Positions 34,070-52,911 of a stretch of DNA of 64,000 nt are shown here, piece after piece. Source of the stretch: Casuarina equisetifolia (Eukaryota; Streptophyta; Magnoliopsida; Fagales; Casuarinaceae); the NCBI GenBank assembly GCA_028551475.1, contig CM052360.1, forward strand, positions 2,220,501-2,284,500, given 5' to 3'. A model generated the notes under the pieces. It saw only the letters and a list, made by a program, of their open reading frames with translations. It was not told the DNA's origin and made no database searches. The position numbers were made by a program, and so were the translations under genes. Every line of letters begins with the position of its first letter. Within the stretch, counting starts at the first letter, position 1.

Positions 34070-37000
34070 ATGGGGCTCCTAGATCTATTTTTCGTTGCAT
34101 CTTCACCAATTTTGAAAGTGCTGCTGTTGACTGCACTCGGTGCTTTTCTTGCATTGGATCGTATAGGCATCATAGGGGAGAACACAATGAAGCAGTTGAA
34201 TACTGTAAGTTATCATTCTTGCCTTTCAAATCTATTATTACTCTTTGCTCTTTACTCTTTACGGTTTGTAGAAAGCTAAACACATTTAGAAGCACTCCTT
34301 TAGCAATGGAGATTGTATACACGACAATCACACGTTTTGTTCCTGACAGGTGGTATTTTTTGTGTTCAATCCGGCACTTGTGGGTAGCAACCTGGCTCGA
34401 ACAGTTACTTTTAAAAGCGTTGTTTTGTTGTGAGTACCATTTTAACTGCTAAACGTACATGTCTAGTTATGGAATTTGTTATTTCTATTTAAGATTAACT
34501 TTCTACCTTTCATCTTATTTTTGTTCAACTTTAAATTTGTCAGGTGGTTCATGCCTTTCAATGTTCTAGTTACCTTCTTAATTGGCTCTGCTTTAGGATG
34601 GATACTAATGAAAATCGCAAGACCTCCCCAACAGCTGAAAGGCCTAATCTTGGGTTGCTGCGCAGCAGGTAGCATCTATAAAAACCGTTATTATATCCAC
34701 ATCATTTTCAACCAAGGAAATTGTGGAAGCCAGAATTGAGACATAATTATGGCGCTCTTGGCTCATTCGGTTTCCATTACATGCTCTGCTGACTTAACGC
34801 ACCCTTGGTAAAATCAATAAGATCATGTCTTTTGTTGATTTCAACAGGAAATATGGGGAATCTGCCCCTGATTATCATCCCAGCAGTATGTAAAGAGAAA
34901 GGCAGCCCCTTTGAAGCACCTGATGTCTGTCATACGCTTGGAATGGCTTATGCTTCACTTTCGATGGCGGTATATGATTTTGTTACTTAATCTAGTAGAT
35001 AGCAAGTGGCCAAACTATGTGAATTCAAGGAAAAAATTACATGACATTGGTCATAAACTTTTGGCATAGTAAATGCTTATACCCAACTAATTCTCAATTA
35101 TATGTTGTTCAAATTATGGAAGACTTATAAATCATTGTTTCTCAAAAAGCTGACATGCACTGATTCACAAATGAAAAATGGGGACATGGATAAATGCATG
35201 CACCACATACATACATACAAAATTACGTACACTTAGTAGTGAAGTCTAAAAGTGCATTCCACTAGTGGATTCTCTCAACCAGAAAACAATTAACTTTCAT
35301 GATGACTAACATCTTAATTTTGGGTCTTCAGATTGGAGCTATTTATTTGTGGTCTTATGTTTACAACATTGTACGGATTCTCTCAACTAGGGTCAATGAA
35401 AAGACCAACATTGATGAGTGTACAAGCAATGTGAAGCCTACAGAGGGAACGCTGGAATTACCCCAAGACAATTGCTCAGAAGCACTTCTTCTTTCAGAAA
35501 ACACTTCTATATCTGTGGACTCTACAAATAAACCAATGCTACCTTGTGAAGGAAAAGTGAAAGTTATTTCCTACTCCTTTGCCATGAATGAGATCTGTGA
35601 TAGTCTGAAAGTTCCTTTAGAAGTTTTTAGTTCCGGAGAGTTTCTATGATTATTCTTTCTGGTTTTGTTGTTTATATTCTGGTTTCAGGATACTTACACT
35701 TTCATGGCAGGTGCCAATCACATGGACAATCATCCACTACTTACGTGTGCTTTCAAGAAAGTTCAATCTACGGGCCTTGTTTGCACCCTCAACAACTGGA
35801 GCGGTATCCTTTCGATTCTATTCATGATATGATGGCTTTTAATTTATTAAATTTTGGGCCAGAACTATATCTGGTTTTGAACTATACTACAGTCTCATTT
35901 TCTTGGTGAAAACTGTCGATGTGTATTACTATACCCTAATTCACTATGATATTTAGCATGTGGGTCATCGCATGCTTTGAATTGCCTCCCAACAAATGTG
36001 TTAGTAGTTCAACATGGTGATAGGGTTAATAAATGTCTCGCCATTGACATAGATCAAGCCCTTCGATTTCAACAATGGGAATAGATTAAAATAGGACTAA
36101 TATTTGAAGCTTAGATATTTCATTATGTAACGCGACCATATCTTATTTGCAATCTGATGACTGATATCTTTTACATGTTCTTGTACCATGCATAGATTGT
36201 TGGGTTTATCATTGGTGTGGTTCCCCAGATCCGGAAGCTCATAATCGGTAGTGATGCTCCTTTACGTGTGGTTCAGGATTCTGCTTCTTTCCTTGGGTAT
36301 ATATCCTAAATTTCAGCTTTATAAGTTTCAAGCGAAATGAGAATGAAAAATTTCAATAATTGGTTTTAGCACTTCTAGAACTCATTAGATAAAGTTCCTT
36401 CCCTCATTTTCTCTATTTCTTAATTGTCAGTGAAGCGGCCATCCCAACTCTCACTCTTATATTAGGAGGAAACCTTCTTAAGGGTAATTTAATATTTCTC
36501 ATAACTACTTATACATTGTGCTCCATTTTTTAATGCTCTCTCTGTCTTTTATGTTGTCATTCAGGCATGAAAGGGTCAGGTATTCTGCAGCCAATCATCA
36601 TTGGCATTGTAGCAGTTCGATATATTATCATGCCTCTCCTGGGGATTGTCATTGTTAAGAGTGCTATACACTTTGGTTTCGTTCACTCAGATCCACTATA
36701 TCAGTTTGTCCTTCTGCTGCAATATGCACTTCCACCAGCAATGAACATAGGTACGACGAGCTTATACTCCTTGAGAAGTGGACTCACTACCGTCTACTTG
36801 ATTTGTATTTAAAATCATTGTCTGTGTTATCTTATCGTTTAGTTCCTTCACAGTGAGTTCTATTAATCTTTCCCAATTATCAAATTGAAGTTGCTCGGGT
36901 GTGTCAAATGCACCTCGGTGCATGTGTGCCTTATGTCTTAGCAACCTGGAAGGGTCGCTATATGGTTCAAATGGATAGATATTAATATGCATATAGTTTT

Positions 37001-37608
37001 TCCTTTTTTAGTCAAACAAAATATTCCAATTTCTGCAGCAACAAGAATTAAGACTTCAGAGAACTCATTTCATCTATAGACGATTTCCTATTTAGAATAC
37101 CAACCACTGGTTCCTAAAAGCATTACATATTGGGTACTCATTTGTTCCAGGATGAAATCTACTCACTGCTGCAGATATAGGTAGATTTTGTTGAGTAAGG
37201 AACATTTCCAAATCATTCAACCAACGTTGTGCAACTGACGATATTTTTGTAGATTTATGGTGTCGCAACAAAACTAAAGCACTTCCTCTTTAGGCAAATA
37301 TGTTGTTTTGTCTCTGTCAGTTGATTCATCTAGCATACTCAAAATATGATGTAGTAATTTGTGTATGCATATAACATAGTTGAAGAAGTTTACCCATTCC
37401 ATGCCCACATTGACAAACAACATACGGATTAGAAAGTTTGCTTTCATCACAAGCTGATGGGTTTCCATGGTTCCTTATGGCAGGCACAATCACTCAATTG
37501 TTTGGAGCTGGCAAGAGCGAATGTTCTGTTATCATGTTATGGACCTATGCTTTGGCGTCAATTTCACTCACGCTTTGGTCAGCCTTCTTCATGTGGTTGG
37601 TTACTTGA
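34070..37608 (+). CDS. PIN-LIKES auxin carrier family protein (PILS-2)
   Basis: Ten exons: 34070-34204, 34350-34429, 34544-34668, 34848-34969, 35332-35556 (or to 35562), 35711-35803, 36196-36296, 36431-36483, 36565-36750 and 37484-37608; 414 or 416 residues. Nine exons have exactly the lengths seen in PILS-1; only the loop exon differs. Two donors for exon 5 keep the frame (AAA|GTGAAA or AAA|GTTATT); the first fits the donor consensus better. Family marks: MGLLDLFFVASSPILK, VVFFVFNPALVGSNLA, MPFNVLVTFLIGSALGW, NMGNLPLIIIPAVC, CHTLGMAYASLSMA, LFAPSTTGA, PLRVVQDSA, GTITQLFGAGKSECSV. Expected ER auxin carrier. It keeps the CHTxGxAYASL motif that PILS-1 lost, so it is the more typical copy. Confidence 0.92.
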
Positions 37609-38398
37609 TCTCTGTGTCTTCACGCACGTCCCTCATCCCCTTGGTAGCAAGTTTCACCAACTTATGTACTCATACAATTCTTATCATTGCTTTCGACACT
37701 CGCTAAAGTATCAATTTCTTAGTTATTCATGCTATTTCGTTGTGGCAAATGGCCAACAAACCAAGGAATAACAAAGCTGATATTGATTTACTGGTTCACA
37801 TCCATGGACATGTAAAGATATTACACTGTTAGGGTAGGAGTAAACATATTTGTGCATAATGAAGCGTCATGTTGCCAAAGACGAGCACAAGTTGACTAAA
37901 ATAGGCGTTGATCGATGGTGGTCCGTGATGGTTGGATCCCTTATGACACCAGGATGTCTTAATTAGTAAATGAAAAACAGATCTCATCGAAGGCAATGAA
38001 ATCAAAGGACAAGCAACGAATTAGTTTATGCTCGAAGGCTAAAGAATGATAACTCGTATATGCAATTGTCAAAGAATACAAATGTGCCCTAAGTTTCTTT
38101 TGTACAAAACTACAAACCGAGAAAAGAGCCTATATAAGCTAAAAATGGCTAGGGCCCAATATACAAGGAAAACAAGAAATATAGAAATAGCCCAATATCT
38201 AACACAATGACTTAGAATATGATGAAGTGAGTTCTGACATCCGAAACAACTAGTTCCATGACACTTCTCCTAATCAAGCCAATGAGGGATCTTGTTGAAA
38301 AGCTCACGTTCTGATGCCTATAAAAAGAGAATTATTCAAATGATGCATTGTAACCAGTTGTAGATGACAACGAGAGGCAGAGGGAGAGGGAAGAGATT
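37609..38398. other. Intergenic, PILS-2 3' side to DBR relic
   Basis: No coding signal recognised. The last ~80 bases form a TATA-containing proximal promoter like those of the downstream DBR copies. Confidence 0.4.
38319..38326 (+). promoter_or_regulatory. TATA box of a dead DBR copy
   Basis: TATAAAAA, 80 bases before the exon 1 ATG of the pseudogene at 38399. The related pseudogene at 44994 has TATAAAA 54 bases before its ATG. Confidence 0.5.
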
Positions 38399-39917
<1,519 letters not shown>

Positions 39918-40926
39918 TATGTGCGAAGTGAAAATTTAACATTGAAAAATAATATCTTGAAATGAAGCTTAAATGAAATATAACATTAGATATAAAAGTT
40001 ATTTTAGAATTTCAAGCATGGATGCTTATTTGAATAATATTCACTAAGCATTCAAATATAATAATTGTAATGTTCAACATTATTTGTAACATATGGTAAA
40101 AAAAAAATTATGAATATATGAGTTTATTTATTTAAAAAATAAAGAATACAAAGGTGTAAAGACACCCTAGCAATATAGCTTATCTAAAAGAAAAATTATA
40201 TTTAAAATTCTCTAATTACGAGATAACAAAACATTCAGTTGAGAAGATGTAATATTCTTAAATAAAAATATTCTTCAACATATTAATTTCTTGATTGTAA
40301 TTGATCAATAGATAAGTTATTTCTAAAATGAAAGAAATACTTATCTTTGGACATTTTAACAACTTTGACAACATTTAGGGTTGTTAACCGCTGTGACAAA
40401 CACTGAATCAAGAGAATCGGTTGTCACACAATCACTTTCTTACTGTAATCTTCAACAACATGCGATGCTCATTTAGTTGTCCACTTTTGTTGGCACCGAC
40501 AGCCCTAGCATGAACATGCTGACACCAAATAAAAGACAAAGAAAGCTCCACGGTACCAAATTCGTTAAAGTATATATTAGTGGGCCCGGGTTTTGGCCCA
40601 AAGCCGGACTCGTTATTTGTCGGTGGATGTTTGGTGGTAGCAGCTTCGAGTCATCATCCCTGCGGTTCCAGCCTGGTGATCTTACTTAAACCCCGAACAC
40701 CTTCGGTTCGAGATCTACCGTTCATTCGCTGAACTTGCACGCGAGTTAAGCACTGCTTTGGTCCACTTGTATTTCTACAAAGTAAAGAGGAGAAGAAAAG
40801 GACTTCCCATCGGACACCGACGATTCCTTTCCTTTTCTTGTTCGTTCCTTACTTCAATCAAGCCTTGTCATTGCAAATCGGAGTGTGGAATTCAACAGTC
40901 TGGGACTACCTTTACTCTGCTGAACG
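39918..40926. other. Intergenic upstream of CTL1-like gene
   Basis: AT-rich to about 40.4 kb, then more GC-balanced sequence that should hold the CTL1-like promoter and 5' UTR. I could not pick a clear TATA box or other gene. Confidence 0.4.
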
Positions 40927-43094
40927 ATGATGGGGAAGATGAGGTGTAGGGATGTTGTGGCGGTCGTGGGGTTGGTTCTGGTGTTGGTGGCAGCCGTGGT
41001 GGAATGTGATGGGGACACGGAGAGGAAGGTGAAGATGGTGAAGGGGAAGAAGCTGTGTACCAAAGGGTGGGAGTGTAGCTGGTGGTCTGAGTACTGTTGT
41101 AACGAGACAATCTCGGACTTCTTCCAGGTCTACCAATTCGAGAACCTCTTCTCCAAGAGGAACTCGCCCGTGGCGCATGCCGTTGGATTCTGGGACTACC
41201 AGGCCTTCATCACCGCCGCCGCACTCTACGAGCCCCTTGGTTTTGGAACAACTGGCGGCAAGCTCATGCAGATGAAGGAGATCGCCGCATTTCTCGGCCA
41301 CGTCGGCGCCAAGACCTCTTGTACGTAATGTGGCTCTTACTGTATTGATTCTTATGCTGGGGTTTCGAGTGAATTTGCTTAGTTGTGCGTTTGATTTGGT
41401 TGTCCATTTCTATGAGTGAATCTGTGGGTTTTCTTTTATTGGGTTACGAGTGTGTTTGATTTGATTGTCTGTCTCTGTATTTGTGTGTGTGGGTGTGTGC
41501 GTGTGCGTGTGCGTGTTTAATTATTGGGAGGGAACAGCCAGGATATGCAAATTCGATGTGGGTTTTAAGGTAATACGGTTGCATGGGTGTTTGATTTGAT
41601 TGTCTCTGTGTATGTGTGTGGGTTCTTTTCCTTGTAAGTGTGAGTGCCATATTCTATTGGGTTTCCGGGGGTTTCGGTTACCTAGATGTTTGATTACTCT
41701 GTCTCTTTATGTGTTTGTATTTGTTTTTCATGTTTCCTTGGAAGCAAATGGTATTGACTTGATAGATAGAAATTTTTGGGGTGCTTTGAGGTGATTCGCT
41801 TATCAGGATGTTTGATCTGATTGTCTATATCTCTGTCCTTTGTGCGTCACCTTGTCCCGTTGGGTTCTTTTTGTGTGTGTTTTTGCCTTTTATGAGTAGG
41901 AGGAAGTCGTATTCTCTTAATAGATGGGAAATCTTAGAATAGGTTTTGCGCTAATTTAAATACTTTAGTGCTTTTGGTTTGATTGATTGGAAGGAAGGAA
42001 AAGGAAGTTAGTTACTCGATTATTTTGTTTATTTAAACCATTTTGTTGATGAGAAAATTGGTGACTATAACCTGGATTCTATCATCAGGTGGTTATGGAG
42101 TGGCTACCGGAGGACCTTTGGCCTGGGGGCTTTGCTACAACAGGGAAATGAGTCCCAGCCAGTCATACTGTGACGACTCCTACAAATTAACCTACCCTTG
42201 TACTCCTGGAGCTGAATACTATGGCCGTGGTGCCTTGCCCATCTACTGGTCTGTTTACTTCTAATTGAGAACCACTTCCATTTCTAGTTTTTTTCCTTGC
42301 TTTCTGCCTTTAATCCTTATCTGTTTGTGTCATTTGTTTCACTTCCAGTTGCTTCATTTGTTTACTTAATTTTTATAATCTTCGAGGTTTTAGTCAGTTG
42401 AAGATGCAGGGCTGAGTGTGCAATGTTGAAGATTATGTATGACCTGTAATAAGTTTGTAGATTTTGTCATGATCAGCACCTTCACTGAAAAAATGAACCG
42501 CCTTTTCCTTAGATAACTGGATTCTGGTTAGGATTGTTTTATTGGTCAAACATGGAGTTTTGCCTTCTTCCGCTATCTTCTTCACATGGACATATGGACT
42601 AACTCCCGGAAAAACATTAGTGGTTATAATGGTTGGTTATGTCATTAAGTAACTTGCATTTATGCTGTTACTACAGGAACTTCAACTACGGTGCAACTGG
42701 AGAGGCAATTAAACTAGATCTGTTGAACCATCCCGAATACATTGAGCAGAATGCTACCCTTGCATTCCAGGCTGCAATTTGGAGGTGGATGACCCCAATC
42801 AAGAAGTCACAGCCTTCATCCCATGATGTCTTTGTTGGCAACTGGAAGCCCACTAAGAATGACACTCTGGCGAAGCGTGTTCCTGGTTTTGGTACCACAA
42901 TGAACATCCTTTATGGAGAATATACTTGTGGCCAGGGCGATATTGATCCCATGAACGTAATCATTTCCCACTACCAGTATTACCTTGACCTTATGGGAGT
43001 CGGGCGGGAGCAGGCAGGACCCAATGAGATCCTCTCTTGTGCCGAGCAGCTTCCATTCAATCCTTCTACCCCCACCAAATCCGCATCTTCTTGA
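40927..43094 (+). CDS. CTL1: Chitinase-like protein, CTL1/POM1 type (GH19 fold, catalytically altered)
   Basis: Three exons, 40927-41320, 42089-42248 and 42677-43094, giving 323 residues (Arabidopsis CTL1 is 321). A signal peptide (about 1-27, VVAVVGLVLVLVAAVVEC) sends it to the cell wall. The GH19-like body is highly conserved: CTKGWECSWWSEYCCNETIS, FWDYQAFITAAALYEPLGFG, YGVATGGPLAWGLCYN, YYGRGALPIYW, NATLAFQAAIWRWMTP, YGEYTCGQG. The catalytic Glu of active chitinases (SHETTGG) is Lys here (GAKTSCG), as in CTL1/CTL2, so it probably binds glucan or chitin-like polymers rather than cutting them. Known role in Arabidopsis: cellulose assembly, cell expansion and root growth. Start: two adjacent ATGs (40927 and 40930); I took the first. 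CTL2 is the alternative ortholog. Confidence 0.93.
41385..41850. repeat. Degenerate TGTTTGATTTGATTGTC repeats in CTL1-like intron 1
   Basis: Variants of GTTTGAT-TGATTGTCT followed by TGTGT-rich sequence recur near 41390, 41452, 41589, 41688 and 41809. They suggest an old minisatellite of ~65-135-bp units. Confidence 0.65.
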
Positions 43095-44100
43095 GCTCCA
43101 TGTGATTGTACTAGGTAGCCTATTCTATTGCTGGACCGTGCCTCATCAAGGGGAGACCATTAATAAGAGTCGGCCAAGAAGACTTTATACCCATACCCAG
43201 GTCTGTTATAATGTGTGGATTAATTTATTGTTGCTGTGTAGATTTTGAGACCCATTCGCTTCTATGGAGTATGTTCCTATGCAATTTATATACTTCATGA
43301 ACAATCTACTTGCTCTGTGTTTCTATTACAAAATCTGTAAAGTCAATATATGTTCATTTGGAAATACTTTTTTTCCCCAGTCTGTTGCTTCCTTATATTC
43401 ATTTCTCCATTAGACTACTTGCCATAGAAATCACCTAAAAGAAACTAGTATGAGCATTATCTTAACATAATCAGATAGTTATCAGCCTTAGTTTCAGTCA
43501 TCTGTGACACTATATGAGCTTCATTTCGAAGGCAAAATTCACTAGATTCTTCTGGTGAGAGCAGTATTGATGTAAAGCCCATTTCCACTTTTGCCGACGC
43601 CAATAATGGGAACTTGTTTACTTCTGTGTGCTTAATGATTTACAGGAGAAGGGAGAAAGAGGTATCTTCGATATCTTCGTTAAACAGCAAAGTCACGTTC
43701 CCGATCAATAGTCTTCAAGTATGGTTTAGATTAAAATCCATAAGAAATTTGGATTCTTGTTCCTGATAAGGTTTTTTGTAACTATAGCAATGCCAAATAG
43801 ATAGATAACTATGGGGCCGTGGGGGTAGTCTTTGTTACATTCCCCACGCCTGTCAGTTTCATGGTTTTGCAATCCGACATGTTCCTTCTCCTACAGACCT
43901 ACTTTACACAACTACGTTTACATGTGTGACAAGATTCATTGTTTACATCTCACGCATTCCTTTCCTACTATGCATAGACCAGCTTCAACGTTTCCAAACG
44001 GCACCTACTCCCTTTCTACTGTCCTACTTCGTACATCGATGTCTAAATATGCATATATGTGGTGTGATTCTTTTCTCTTAAGCTTTTCCTGCACTAACGC
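43095..44100. other. Intergenic between CTL1-like gene and DBR 5' relic
   Basis: 3' flank of the CTL1-like gene, then sequence without recognisable coding content. The last ~150 bases may be the old promoter of the DBR relic at 44101. Confidence 0.4.
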
Positions 44101-44160
44101 CTAGAAAGGGTGAGAGTTTTAACAATGGCGAGTCTTGGAGTGAAAACTGCAAGGAACAAG
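44101..44160 (+). pseudogene. DBR 5' UTR and first codons only
   Basis: TAGAAAGGGTGAGAGTTTTA followed by ACAATGGCGAG matches the 5' UTR and start of the copy at 48384, and the first codons read MASLGVKTARNK, as in [12 protein letters not shown]. Similarity stops there (44160). Confidence 0.7.
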
Positions 44161-44939
44161 GAGAGCATTTATTTTTAGCTAAACTTCATCACAAGAAATA
44201 GTATATTTAATGTAAAATTTGTCTCACACATGTTCTCACACACTTTAGTGATATTGAGCTTAAGGTTATATAAGGTGAAGTAGAGTCAACCTAATTCTAA
44301 TATCATGGTAAAAGACTCAAAGATCTAATTTAAAAATTAATTTAAGAGTTAGAAGGATATTTGTTTTAATTAAACTTTATTACAATAAATTATATACTCA
44401 ATGTAAACTTTTATTTTATATATACAAAGACTTTCACGGAAAATGAACTTTTGAATTAAGATAGTGTTTTAAAGTTAAATATGAACTTATATTTTGAAAG
44501 ATTGCCAAAGAATACAAAATACATTTAATTTTTAAGCTCGCTTGGTCATTCAAGTAAACATTGTCTACAATTTTGACATTGCAATTGCAATTTTTTACCT
44601 GTGAAAACCACGAGAAGTTGTAAACAGCGAAAATTGGAGACTGATCTTAAAAAAATAAGTGGATATCTCATATAATGGTTTGTGAACTTTTTTCTTACGA
44701 TTGTGTTGATTTGTACACAAAATGTATATCAAATCTACTAAGTTTAACTTTGGGAATGCAACGATAATTGATGAAATCTCTGCATAGTTGGTGAGAAGTC
44801 ATTATTGAACATGGACTTGTTGGACCGGATTTTGTAATCGAAATTAGCACCAATCCTTTATAATTCAACAGAAACTTGTAGCCATTAGAAGGCGGCGGAA
44901 TTTGAAAAGTACAGCCTAGTCACGGCGAGCTATCTAGCC

Positions 44940-44946
44940 TATAAAA
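44940..44946 (+). promoter_or_regulatory. TATA box of DBR pseudogene
   Basis: TATAAAA, 54 bases before the ATG at 44994. Confidence 0.55.
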
Positions 44947-44993
44947 GGAGAGCTATCCTTCTGCTGGAAGAAGGAACGGAGAGGCTTGAACAA

Positions 44994-48683
<3,690 letters not shown>

Positions 48684-48857
48684 TAAGTTCTGATAACATA
48701 TTGTCTTGTTGTTAAATCCAGAACTTCATCATTAACAATATTGAATATTATCAATAGGTAGTAATCTATAAGTGCTATTAGTGGCTTGAAGCTTCCTTTA
48801 CCCAGGAGGTCTCAGGTCTAACACTCATTTCTCACATGTTTTTTGTCTAACTAGAAA

Positions 48858-48881
48858 ATATATATATATATATATATATAT
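48858..48881. repeat. (TA)n microsatellite in DBR-D intron 1
   Basis: Twelve TA units. Confidence 0.9.
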
Positions 48882-49521
48882 TAAACAAGATTTTATATCA
48901 TCAACAATCTTAAGTTGACCAGGACCTTATCTTTAAACCCAAAAAAAAAAAAGGATGATTTACTCGATATCGTTGAAGCCACATATTCATTACTTGTGTT
49001 TTATAGTATTAGGAGTTATTAATCTGTATGGTGGCGAACTTTAAAGTGCTTGAATTGATGGTTTTGAATTTGAAACAAGGCAGCCAAACAAGGGATATGG
49101 ACTGGCTAAAGTCCTGGATTCTAGTCACCCAAACTCAAGAAAGGCGACTTGGTAAGGGGAATTACAGGGTGGGAAGAACATAGCCTCATTACAAACCCTG
49201 CAGTAACACTGGCTAAAATTGAACACATTGATATCCCACTATCCTACTACATTGGCATTCTTGGTAAACTTCTTGATTTTCTTTAAGATTACTTTTCTAG
49301 CAAAATACTCAAATAGATTATAGAGAAAAATTTCAATATATTATCCTTATTCTTCATATATATGTAGCCTAAAATTTAAATACTATTTGCATTGTGTCTA
49401 GCACTCAATATTATTCACTAGAGATAGATAGGCTTTTACCATCCAACTAGTGGTTCTAACAAATGAAGTTTCACATATTGGTATTGAAGTTTACCAAGAA
49501 CGTATCCTAATGGATGGTTAA

Positions 49522-49818
<297 letters not shown>

Positions 49819-50449
49819 TAAAAAATATATTTAAACATATAAAGAACATATTATGCCAAAATATTAGTGATATAAAACCACTATTATTTAACAAGCTCTC
49901 TTTTTCTAGTGTAAACTAGTCCAAGAATGATAGTTTGAGGTTCGATGTTGCTATTTTTTATTGATTTTATGATATAAGTGGTCTTAACTTAGGAGTATGT
50001 TCCTAGCTTTATCATGTACAATTACTTATTAGATATATATATATATATAAATCTGTTTACTTATATATAAAAAATGATATAATAGAAGTTATGGGATAAA
50101 AACCACTACAATTCATTCTATGATGTGTTGTTACACTTAAATATAGACTCTAATTCCATGTTAAAAATTCCTTACCTCAAAACATGCTTTACAAAAGAAG
50201 TTAGACATTTTTTGGCATTTAACATTAGTAACATAAGATAACATGGGTGTGTTGATGTTCATCACAATACACATTACCTGATCTAACTCATTAGAAGAGC
50301 AAAATAATGAGACTATTAGCTTCCTAGTTTCCAAATCAATTAGCTATAATGAGTGGAATCCCAAAGCTCAATGGTTTGAAGAAATATAGTTGGACTACAA
50401 GGCATTTGGCATCTTCCATACACGCTTTGTTTTGTCTTTTGTTGTTCAT

Positions 50450-50560
50450 CTAAGAATTCTAAGCAAAGGAACAAATGTTATAATCAATGGCAAAGAAGAA
50501 ACTTTCTAAGAATTCTAAGCAAAGGAACAAATGTTATAATCAATGGCAAAGAAGAAACTT
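50450..50560. repeat. 56-bp tandem duplication in DBR-D intron 3
   Basis: Two copies (50450-50505, 50506-50560) identical over 55 bases, starting CTAAGAATTCTAAGC. Perfect identity implies a very recent event. Confidence 0.95.
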
Positions 50561-50789
50561 AGTCCTCCAATTGATCTAAACACATTGACTTGAGGCAACT
50601 TTAGGTCTTGATTGGGCTTGCAAGGTTTTGAAGGAGGAGGCTTTTAAGGATCTTTTCCTTTGGGATCTCAATTAAGTATAAACTTACATATTATACTAAT
50701 TAGGATAAGTATATGTTTAATATCACTCACCAATATGATCTATTACTATATATATATATAACCCTAGGGCAAACAACCTCATTAACTAG

Positions 50790-50975
<186 letters not shown>

Positions 50976-50993
50976 TAAATCCCACCTTATTAA

Positions 50994-51536
<543 letters not shown>

Positions 51537-51911
51537 TAACAGTGGTTGAAATCAAGCACGTCTTCAATGGTTAAAACATACACTTAAGTTCCCCTCCAGA
51601 TTTAGTTGTTAGGACTCTACGAGACCAGAAGCAAAGCTCATACACAATCAAACACATACAAGACAAAATATTTGAAGTGATTCAGCTAAAGCAACTCGAC
51701 AACCTGACAGCCAAAAAGAACTTCACAAAAACAAAAAGAAAGCAACACAAGCTTTACACTATTGTCTTATAGCTGAGATTCCTTTGCCCAATATCTCCTT
51801 TCCTATGTACCCGCTCTCCATTCATAAATACACATACTGCATGCGCCCACGGCATTCATCTATGCCTCACCAAGTCTAACACTGCAAAAGAAGCAACCCC
51901 AAGTCCTCGAA

Positions 51912-52875
51912 TTATAAAGGTAAAGCATAACCACGGAGGTACTTGGAATCCACACCCAACTCACGGATGAGTGCTATTCGTCCAGTTCGTGCCACCTAAT
52001 AAAAGAGGAAAATACGTCATATATTTCAGAACAAAAGGGCTATATTGCATCAAGGGGCATTACAAAGATATAAAAAGAATAGCAACAGAACTCTAAAGAA
52101 TAACAAGAATAGCGATGCAACTTAAGCGATAGAGTGAAATTTTATTTCTGGTCGCTCAAGTATATGACCTCAAACAGCCCAAAAAAGGAAAATCAAATTT
52201 TTTAGAACAACCACATTTTCTGTAATGGTTTTAAGACAACCCATCTTTGGCACTTAAGACACAACAACTGGTTCAGGCGGTAATGACAGTTACAGTATTG
52301 TAATTTGCAACTGAAGGGGGAGATTGCAAGACAAACCTCACAAATTCCATAGGGCTCCAATAATCTCTGGAGGGCAACCATCTTGTCCAAATCCCCGGTA
52401 AGCTGATAGTCAAGTACCAGAGGTAAATTTAAATAGCACCCATAGTTTAAAAAATTGCGTGAAAACAGTAGAAGAAACTACATAGAGAGTTCATTCATAT
52501 AACAGCAGGAATATGGTACAGTATCGACACCATATTTAGGCAACTTAATAGTTGTCAGTTTCCATAGAGCTCAATAAGGAAATTGATGATCTATACCAGT
52601 AACGGATCAATTTACTTGGTCATGTCAGGGCATCTACTCAAGTTCTCATATTACAGGTTGCAAAAATATCTTTCCTCCCCAAAGGAGTACCCCTTAGAAT
52701 ATTTGGCAGTATCCACTCCCTTATAGAGTATCAAATGTCTTTCTCATCGAATTCTACAGAACCCATTTGTCTCTACTTAGAAGTTAAAATATAGAAGTAC
52801 CCAACTTTCACAGAGATAAGTGACACGAGATTGGAAGAGAGGGAGAGTGCGTGCGTGCGTGCGTGCGTGCTGTGC

Positions 52876-52911
<36 letters not shown>

